Below are positions 55,957-64,000 of a stretch of 64,000 nucleotides of DNA, piece after piece (within the stretch, counting starts at the first letter, position 1; every line of letters starts with the position of its first letter). Source of the DNA: Anomaloglossus baeobatrachus (lineage: Eukaryota > Chordata > Amphibia > Anura > Aromobatidae); assembly GCF_048569485.1 (NCBI RefSeq), contig NC_134358.1:244647451-244711450 (forward strand), given 5' to 3'. Under the pieces are notes generated by a model, which was not told where the DNA came from, did not search any database, and saw nothing but the letters and a program-made list of their open reading frames with translations. The position numbers and the translations under genes were made by a program.

Positions 55957-58900
55957 GGAAGACACTGGGGAAGGAGTCTTGCGAGGATAATTTGCATATT
56001 CCCAGTGCCTTCTGGGATAAGTGAAGAGTCACCGCGAGCTCAAGGAGAAGCGGGTTTTGGCCGTTACAGCCGGAAGGAAGGCTTCTGAAAGCCAAGGAAG
56101 GAGTCTTGCGAGGATAATTTGCATATTCCCAGTGCCTTCTGGGATAAGTGAAGAGTCACCGCGAGCTCAAGGAGAACCGGGTTTTGGCCGTTACTGCCGG
56201 AAGGAAGACTTCTGAAAGCCAAGGGAAGGAGTCTTGCGAGGATAATTTGCATATTCCCAGTGCCTTCTGGGATAAGAGAAGAGTCACCGCGAGCTCAAGG
56301 AGAACCGGGTTTTGGCCGTTACAGCCGGAAGGAAGACTTCTGAAAGCCAAGGGAAGGAGTCTTGCGAGGATAATTTGCATATTCCCAGTGCCTTCTGGGA
56401 TAAGTGAAGAGTCACCGCGAGCTCAAGGAGAACCGGGTTTTGGCCGTTACAGCCGGAAGGAAGACTTCTGAAAGCCAAGGGAAGGAATCTTGCGAGGATA
56501 ATTTGCATATTTCCAGTGCCTTCTGGGATAAGTGAAGAGTCACCGCGAGCTCAAGGAGAACCGGGTTTTGGCCGTTACAGCCGGAAGGAAGACTTCTGAA
56601 AGCCAAGGGAAGGAGTCTTGCGAGGATAATTTGCATATTCCCAGTGCCTTCTGGGATAAGTGAAGAGTCACCGCGAGCTCAAGGAGAACCGGGTTTTGGC
56701 CGTTACAGCCGGAAGGAAGACTTCTGAAAGCCAAGGGAAGGAGTCTTGCGAGGATAATTTGCATATTCCCAGTGCCTTCTGGGATAAGTGAAGAGTCACC
56801 GCGAGCTCAAGGAGAACCGGGTTTTGGCCGTTACAGCTGGAAGGAAGGCTTCTGAAAGCCCAGGGAAGGAGTCTTGCGAGGATAATTTGCATATTCCCAG
56901 TGCCTTCTGGGATAAGTGAAGAGTCACCGCGAGCTCAAGGAGAACCGGGTTTTGGCCGTTACAGCCGGAAGGAAGACTTCTGAAAGCAAAGGGAAGGAGT
57001 CTTGCGAGGATAATTTGCATATTCCCAGTGCCTTCTGGGATAAGTGAAGAGTCACCGCGAGCTCAAGGAGAATCGGGTTTTGGCCGTTACAGCCGGAAGG
57101 AAGACTTCTGAAAGCCAAGGGAAGGAGTCTTGCGAGGATAATTTGCATATTCCCAGTGCCTTCTGGGATAAGTGAAGAGTCACCGCGAGCTCAAGGAGAA
57201 CCGGGTTGTGGCCGTTACAGCCGGAAGGAAGACTTCTGAAAGCCAAGGGAAGGAGTCTTGCGAGGATAATTTGCATATTCCCAGTGTCTTCTGGGATAAG
57301 TGAAGAGTCACCGCGAGCTCAAGGAGAACCGGGTTTTGGCCGTTACAGCCGGAAGGAAGACTTCTGAAAGCCAGGGAAGGAGTCTTGCGAGGATAATTTG
57401 CATATTCCCAGTGCCTTCTGGGATAAGTGAAGAGTCACCGCGAGCTCAAGGAGAACCGGGTTTTGGCCGTTACAGCTGGAAGGAAGACTTCTGAAAGCCA
57501 GGGAAGGAGTCTTGCGAGGATAATTTGCATATTCCCAGTGCCTTCTGGGATAAGTGAAGAGTCACCGCGAGCTCAAGGAGAACCGGGTATTGGCCATTAC
57601 AGCCGGAAGGAAAACTTCTGAAAGCCAGGGAAGGAATCTTGCGAGGATAATTTGCATATTCCCAGTGCCTTCTGGGATAAGTGAAGAGTCCCCGCGAGCT
57701 CAAGGAGAACCGGGTTTTGGCCGTTACAGCCAGAAGGAAGACTTCTGAAAGCCAGGGAAGGAGTCTTGCAAGGATAATTTGCATATTCCCAGTGCCTTCT
57801 GGGATAAGTGAAGAGTCACCGCGAGCTCAAGGAGAACCGGGTTTTGGCCGTTACAGCCGGAAGGAAGACTTCTGAAAGCCAGGGAAGGAGTCTTGCGAGG
57901 ATAATTTGCATAATCCCAGTGCCTTCTGGGAAAAGTGAAGAGTCACCGCGAGCTCAAGGAGAACCGGGTTTTGGCCGTTACAGCCGGAAGGAAGATTTCT
58001 GAAAGCCAGGGAAGGAGTCGTGCGAGGATAATTTGCATATTCCCAGTGCCTTCTGGGATAAGTGAAGAGTCCCCGCCATCAAGGAGAACCGGGTTTTGGC
58101 CGTTACAGCCGGAAGGAAGACTTCTGAAAGCCAGGGAAGGAGTCTTGCGAGGATAATTTGCATATTCCCAGTGCCTTCTGGGATAAGTGAAGAGTCACCG
58201 CGAGCTCAAGGAGAACCGGGTTTTGGCCGTTACAGCCGGAAGGAAGACTTCTGAAAGCCAGGGAAGGAGTCTTGCGAGGATAATTTGCATATTCCCAGTG
58301 CCTTCTGGGATAAGTGAAGAGTCACCGCAAGCTCAAGGAGAACCGGGTTTTGGCCGTTACAGCCGGAAGGAAGACTTCTGAAAGCCAGGGAAGGAATCTT
58401 GCGAGGATAATTTGCATATTCCCAGTGCCTTCTGGGATAAGTGAAGAGTCACCGCGAGCTCAAGGAGAACCGGGTTTTGGCCGTTACAGCCGGAAGGAAG
58501 ACTTCTGAAAGCCAGGGAAGGAGTCTTGCGAGGATAATTTGCATATTCCCAGTGCCTTCTGGGATAAGTGAAGAGTCACCGCGAGCTCAAGGAGAACCGG
58601 GTTTTGGCCGTTACAGCCGGAAGGAAGACTTCTGAAAGCCAGGGAAGGAGTCGTGCGAGGATAATTTGCATATTCCCAGTGCCTTCTGGGATAAGTGAAG
58701 AGTCCCCGCCATCAAGGTGAACCGGGTTTTGGCCGTTACAGCCGGAAGGAAGACTTCTGAAAGCCAGGGAAGGAGTCTTGCGAGGATAATTTGCATATTC
58801 CCAGTGCCTTCTGGGATAAGTGAAGAGTCCCCGCCATCAAGGAGAACCGGGTTTTGGCCGTTACAGCCGGAAGGAAGATTTCTGAAAGCCAGGGAAGGAG

Positions 58901-61900
58901 TCGTGCGAGGATAATTTGCATATTCCCAGTGCCTTCTGGGATAAGTGAAGAGTCCCCGCCATCAAGGAGAACCGGGTTTTGGCCGTTACAGCCGGAAGGA
59001 AGACTTCTGAAAGCCAGGGAAGGAGTCTTGCGAGGATAATTTGCATATTCCCAGTGCCTTCTGGGATAAGTGAAGAGTCACCGCGAGCTCAAGGAGAACC
59101 GGGTTTTGGCCGTTACAGCCGGAAGGAAGACTTCTGAAAGCCAGGGAAGGAGTCTTGCGAGGATAATTTGCATATTCCCAGTGCCTTCTGGGATAAGTGA
59201 AGGGTCACCGCAAGCTCAAGGAGAACCGGGTTTTGGCCGTTACAGCCGGAAGGAAGACTTCTGAAAGCCAGGGAAGGAATCTTGCGAGGATAATTTGCAT
59301 ATTCCCAGTGCCTTCTGGGATAAGTGAAGAGTCACCGCGAGCTCAAGGAGAACCGGGTTTTGGCCGTTACAGCCGGAAGGAAGACTTCTGAAAGCCAGGG
59401 AAGGAGTCTTGCGAGGATAATTTGCATATTCCCAGTGCCTTCTGGGATAAGTGAAGAGTCACCGCGAGCTCAAGGAGAACCGGGTTTTGGCCGTTACAGC
59501 CGGAAGGAAGACTTCTGAAAGCCAGGGAAGGAGTCGTGCGAGGATAATTTGCATATTCCCAGTGCCTTCTGGGATAAGTGAAGAGTCCCCGCCATCAAGG
59601 TGAACCGGGTTTTGGCCGTTACAGCCGGAAGGAAGACTTCTGAAAGCCAGGGAAGGAGTCTTGCGAGGATAATTTGCATATTCCCAGTGCCTTCTGGGAT
59701 AAGTGAAGAGTCCCCGCCATCAAGGAGAACCGGGTTTTGGCCGTTACAGCCGGAAGGAAGACTTCTGAAAGCCAGGGAAGGAGTCTTGCGAGGATAATTT
59801 GCATATTCCCAGTGCCTTCTGGGATAAGTGAAGAGTCCCCGCCATCAAGGTGAACCGGGTTTTGGCCGTTACAGCCGGAAGGAAGACTTCTGAAAGCCAG
59901 GGAAGGAGTCTTGCGAGGATAATTTGCATATTCCCAGTGCCTTCTGGGATAAGTGAAGAGTCCCCGCCATCAAGGAGAACCGGGTTTTGGCCGTTACAGC
60001 CGGAAGGAAGACTTCTGAAAGCCAGGGAAGGAGTCTTGCGAGGATAATTTGCATATTCCCAGTGCCTTCTGGGATAAGTGAAGAGTCCCCGCCATCAAGG
60101 AGAACAGGGTTTTGGCCGTTACAGCCGGAAGGAAGACTTCTGAAAGCCAGGGAAGGAGTCTTGCGAGGATAATTTGCATATTCCCAGTGCCTTCTGCGAT
60201 AAGTGAAGAGTCCCCGCCATCAAGGAGAACCGGGTTTTGGCCGTTACAGCCGGAAGGAAGACTTCTGAAAGCCAGGGAAGGAGTCGTGCAAGGATAATTT
60301 GCATATTCCCAGTGCCTTCTGGGATAAGTGAAGAGTCCCCGCCATCAAGGAGAACCGGGTTTTGGCCGTTACAGCCAGAAGGAAGACTTCTGAAAGCCAG
60401 GGAAGGAGTCTTGCGAGGATAATTTGCATATTCCCAGTGCCTTCTGGGATAAGTGAAGAGTCACCGCGAGCTCAAGGAGAACCGGGTTTTGGCCGTTACA
60501 GCCGGAAGGAAGACTTCTGAAAGCCAGGGAAAGAGTCTTGCGAGGATAATTTGCATATTCCCAGTGCCTTCTGGGATAAGTGAAGAGTCACCGCGAGCTC
60601 AAGGAGAACCGGGTTTTGGCCGTTACAGCCGGAAGGAAGACTTCTGAAAGCCAGGGAAGGAGTCTTGCGAGGATAATTTGCATATTCCCAGTGCCTTCTG
60701 GGATTAGTGAAGAGTCACCGCGAGCGCAAGGAGAACCGGGTTTTGGCCGTTACAGCCGGAAGGAAGATTTCTGAAAGCCAGGGAAGGAGTCGTGCGAGGA
60801 TAATTTGCATATTCCCAGTGCCTTCTGGGATAAGTGAAGAGTCCCCGCCATCAAGGAGAACCGGGTTTTGGCCGTTACAGCCGGAAGGAAGACTTCTGAA
60901 AGCCAGGGAAGGAGTCTTGCGAGGATAATTTGCATATTCCCAGTGCCTTCTGGGATAAGTGAAGAGTCACCGCGAGCTCAAGGAGAACCGGGTTTTGGCC
61001 GTTACAGCCGGAAGGAAGACTTCTGAAAGCCAGGGAAGGAGTCTTGCGAGGATAATTTGCATATTCCCAGTGCCTTCTGGGATAAGTGAAGAGTCACCGC
61101 AAGCTCAAGGAGAACCGGGTTTTGGCCGTTACAGCCGGAAGGAAGACTTCTGAAAGCCAGGGAAGGAATCTTGCGAGGATAATTTGCATATTCCCAGTGC
61201 CTTCTGGGATAAGTGAAGAGTCACCGCGAGCTCAAGGAGAACCGGGTTTTGGCCGTTACAGCCGGAAGGAAGACTTCTGAAAGCCAGGGAAGGAGTCTTG
61301 CGAGGATAATTTGCATATTCCCAGTGCCTTCTGGGATAAGTGAAGAGTCACCGCGAGCTCAAGGAGAACCGGGTTTTGGCCGTTACAGCCGGAAGGAAGA
61401 CTTCTGAAAGCCAGGGAAGGAGTCGTGCGAGGATAATTTGCATATTCCCAGTGCCTTCTGGGATAAGTGAAGAGTCCCCGCCATCAAGGTGAACCGGGTT
61501 TTGGCCGTTACAGCCGGAAGGAAGACTTCTGAAAGCCAGGGAAGGAGTCTTGCGAGGATAATTTGCATATTCCCAGTGCCTTCTGGGATAAGTGAAGAGT
61601 CCCCGCCATCAAGGAGAACCGGGTTTTGGCCGTTACAGCCGGAAGGAAGATTTCTGAAAGCCAGGGAAGGAGTCGTGCGAGGATAATTTGCATATTCCCA
61701 GTGCCTTCTGGGATAAGTGAAGAGTCCCCGCCATCAAGGAGAACCGGGTTTTGGCCGTTACAGCCGGAAGGAAGACTTCTGAAAGCCAGGGAAGGAGTCT
61801 TGCGAGGATAATTTGCATATTCCCAGTGCCTTCTGGGATAAGTGAAGAGTCACCGCGAGCTCAAGGAGAACCGGGTTTTGGCCGTTACAGCCGGAAGGAA

Positions 61901-63174
61901 GACTTCTGAAAGCCAGGGAAGGAATCTTGCGAGGATAATTTGCATATTCCCAGTGCCTTCTGCGATAAGTGAAGAGTCACCGCGAGCTCAAGGAGAACCG
62001 GGTTTTGGCCGTTACAGCCGGAAGGAAGACTTCTGAAAGCCAGGGAAGGAGTCTTGCGAGGATAATTTGCATATTCCCAGTGCCTTCTGGGATAAGTGAA
62101 GAGTCACCGCGAGCTCAAGGAGAACCGGGTTTTGGCCGTTACAGCCGGAAGGAAGACTTCTGAAAGCCAGGGAAGGAGTCGTGCGAGGATAATTTGCATA
62201 TTCCCAGTGCCTTCTGGGATAAGTGAAGAGTCCCCGCCATCAAGGTGAACCGGGTTTTGGCCGTTACAGCCGGAAGGAAGACTTCTGAAAGCCAGGGAAG
62301 GAGTCTTGCGAGGATAATTTGCATATTCCCAGTGCCTTCTGGGATAAGTGAAGAGTCCCCGCCATCAAGGAGAACCGGGTTTTGGCCGTTACAGCCGGAA
62401 GGAAGACTTCTGAAAGCCAGGGAAGGAGTCTTGCGAGGATAATTTGCATATTCCCAGTGCCTTCTGGGATAAGTGAAGAGTCCCCGCCATCAAGGTGAAC
62501 CGGGTTTTGGCCGTTACAGCCGGAAGGAAGACTTCTGAAAGCCAGGGAAGGAGTCTTGCGAGGATAATTTGCATATTCCCAGTGCCTTCTGGGATAAGTG
62601 AAGAGTCCCCGCCATCAAGGAGAACCGGGTTTTGGCCGTTACAGCCGGAAGGAAGACTTCTGAAAGCCAGGGAAGGAGTCTTGCGAGGATAATTTGCATA
62701 TTCCCAGTGCCTTCTGGGATAAGTGAAGAGTCACCGCGAGCTCAAGGAGAACCGGGTTTTGGCCGTTACAGCCGGAAGGAAGACTTCTGAAAGCCAGGGA
62801 AGGAGTCTTGCGAGGATAATTTGCATATTCCCAGTGCCTTCTGGGATAAGTGAAGAGTCACCGCGAGCTCAAGGAGAACCGGGTTTTGGCCGTTACAGCC
62901 GGAAGGAAGACTTCTGAAAGCCAGGGAAGGAGTCTTGCGAGGATAATTTGCATATTCCCAGTGCCTTCTGGGATAAGTGAAGAGTCACCGCGAGCTCAAG
63001 GAGAACCGGGTTTTGGCCGTTACAGCCGGAAGGAAGACTTCTGAAAGCCAGGGAAGGAGTCTTGCGAGGATAATTTGCATATTCCCAGTGCCTTCTGGGA
63101 AAAGTGAAGAGTCACCGCGAGCTCAAGGAGAACCGGGTTTTGGCCCTTACAGCCGGAAGGAAGACATCTGAAAA
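55957..63174 (+). repeat. Tandem array of ~57 monomers, 125-128 bp, with octamer and SPH-like sites
   Basis: Monomers contain GAGTCTTGCGAGGATAATTT, GCATATTCCCAGTGCCTTCT, GGGATAAGTGAAGAGTC, a variable part, and CCGGGTTTTGGCCGTTACAG. Three length classes occur. 128-bp units fill about 56,100-57,270. 127-bp units follow. From about 58,050 the array mixes 127-bp units (GAGTCACCGCGAGCTC) with 125-bp units (GAGTCCCCGCCATC). Every intact monomer has ATTTGCAT, the octamer for POU-class factors, and beside it on the minus strand CCCAGAAGGCAC, one base off the ZNF143/SPH core. Short frames of 61-74 codons on both strands recur with the monomer and are not genes. Confidence 0.97.
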
Positions 63175-64000
63175 CCACGTGCCGCCAGAATTTTAGCCTG
63201 TCTTCTTCATTGTGAGCGTGAGTGAGCAAAGTGTGAGCAAAAGTAAGTGTGAGTAGAATTGTTTGTATTTAGTTGTTTAATTACTTAACATTTGTTTAGT
63301 GCTATCCCCATTAGAAAATGTGCTCCACTATTGCTAATGCGATCCAGTGTACATCTTGTCTCATGTATGCAGTCCTTGAAAAGCCGTTCGTGGGTGCATA
63401 CTGTTCTTCGAGATGTGCGCAAGTTGCACATTTGGAAGCCCAGATACTGGATCTAAATGAGCAGCTGGCAACTCTGAGATGCATTAGCAATATGGAAAGG
63501 AGTTTGCTGCTCACTGAGCAGCAGCTTGCTTGGTCAGATGTGGGGGAGGATCGTAGTAGGGAGCGGCAGGACGGTGAGGTAGGTAGCTGGGTGACAGTTA
63601 GAAAGGGGGGTAAAGGGAAAAGTGCTAGGAAGGCTAGTCCTGAACTGACACACCCCAATAGGTTTGCAAACTTGGCAGATGAGGGGGGATGTCATTACAG
63701 GGGTAGCTTTGCTGCAGCAAGGCATGACCTCTGAACGCCAGAGGAGTGTCTGCTCCAGTAAGGGGGGGAATAGGAGTGCAGGGCAGGCAAGACAGGTACT
63801 GGTAGTGGGGGACTCTATTATTGGGACAGATAGGGCAATCTGTCACAAAGACAGGGATCGCCGAACAGTGTGTTGTCTTCCTGGCGCTCGAGTTCGGCAC
63901 ATCGCTGATCGGGTTGACAGATTACTGGGAGGGGCTGGGGAGGACCCAGCGGTCATTGTACACATTGGCACAAATGACAAAGTTAGAGGTAGGTGGAAGG
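63175..64000 (+). mobile_element. CR1-like LINE, 5' end (continues beyond the window)
   Basis: The last monomer runs into a short 5' leader (63,175-63,317) and then an ORF1 of CR1 type. The order is repeat array, leader, ORF1 N-terminus, esterase domain. The rest of ORF1 and the reverse transcriptase ORF2 would lie beyond 64,000. LINE copies are usually 5'-truncated, so a copy that reaches its 5' region is unusual. Confidence 0.8.
63318..64000 (+). pseudogene. CR1-like LINE ORF1 with zinc-finger N-terminus and GDSL/SGNH esterase domain
   Basis: The ATG at 63,318 starts MCSTIANAIQCTSCLMYAVL. Cysteine pairs (CTSC and CSSRC) suggest a small zinc finger, followed by a leucine-rich helix (LEAQILDLNEQLATL) of coiled-coil type. 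In this frame the reading ends at 63,734. The adjoining frame carries on with GMTSERQRSV, then the esterase block I VVGDSII (nucleophile serine at 63,814-63,816), CCLPGARVRHIADRVDRLLG and block III VHIGTND (to 63,978). The two frames join if the G-run at 63,683-63,688 has one base too many, so the copy probably carries a single frameshift. The esterase is a known part of CR1-type ORF1; its role in retrotransposition is not settled. Confidence 0.85.

Larger units (their letters stand above)
51143..56152. repeat. 5-kb tandem duplication, copy 2
   Basis: Starts GGCTGGGTTCATATTTGCCG, exactly as at 46,070. It holds the same fragments at offset +5,073 (left part), +5,043 (from about 49,250 of copy 1) and +5,010 (end). 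It passes into the long monomer array without a break. The indels are one 29-bp minisatellite unit, 1 base, 21 bases and 12 bases, all missing from copy 2. Confidence 0.95.

Noticed and set aside
55957-63174. CRISPR-like array
   Set aside because: Repeats are contiguous with no unique spacers, and the genome is vertebrate.
55957-63174. snRNA gene cluster suggested by octamer plus SPH-like sites
   Set aside because: I saw no snRNA-like coding sequence, proximal element or 3' box within the monomers.
56021-63229. Dozens of 61-74-codon frames on both strands
   Set aside because: The same frame repeats with each monomer on both strands. There is no domain and the variants do not favour silent changes as far as I can see.

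Overview
The window reads as vertebrate nuclear DNA, most likely from a frog or toad. It has one recognisable host exon (bmp6 exon 1). The rest is packed with repeat families typical of amphibians: several Tc1/mariner families, PIF/Harbinger-like MITEs, a hAT element, a Helitron, a DIRS element, Gypsy-type LTR elements, a tRNA-derived SINE and a CR1-like LINE with an esterase-bearing ORF1. The species call is inference from repeat content. Nothing looks bacterial.

Host gene. Bases 24,637-25,084 on the minus strand encode the signal peptide and first part of the prodomain of a BMP5/6/7/8 protein, best matching BMP6, and end at a canonical splice donor. No exon 2 was seen at lower coordinates, so 1-24,636 is probably bmp6 intron 1 and everything above 25,084 is 5' flank. 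The exon sits between two minisatellites: an AT-rich ~46-bp repeat (24,110-24,605) on the intron side and a pyrimidine-rich 47-bp repeat (25,205-25,925) on the upstream side.

Layout. 1-3,308: gag-protease-only LTR element. 5,143-6,257: possible solo LTR. 6,497-12,674: a Tc1 element split by a Gypsy element, which is itself split by a DD37E Tc1/mariner copy, plus a MITE. 13,962-16,519: MITEs, a Sleeping Beauty-like Tc1 fragment and foldbacks. 18,655-20,395: SINE pieces and MITEs. 20,416-22,308: hAT element with an exact 8-bp target duplication. 22,606-23,048 and 28,653-29,500: GC-rich MITEs ending at TTAA. 31,726-36,061: Tc1 element carrying a complete non-autonomous Helitron. 36,346-42,411: DIRS element with both inverted termini and the internal complementary region. 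42,885-44,473: second Tc1 of the 6.5-kb family. 46,070-56,152: a 5-kb mosaic of transposon pieces duplicated in tandem. 55,957-63,174: about 57 tandem monomers of 125-128 bp. 63,175-64,000: 5' end of a CR1-like LINE.

Most interesting region. The 125-128-bp array runs directly into the 5' end of the LINE. Each monomer holds an exact octamer (ATTTGCAT) beside a ZNF143/SPH-like site, the pairing used in vertebrate snRNA-gene enhancers. The array may be a huge set of LINE promoter monomers, or a satellite born from one. It shows higher-order structure (an 883-bp seven-monomer block and a ~2.77-kb internal duplication), and one breakpoint of the 5-kb tandem duplication lies inside a monomer.
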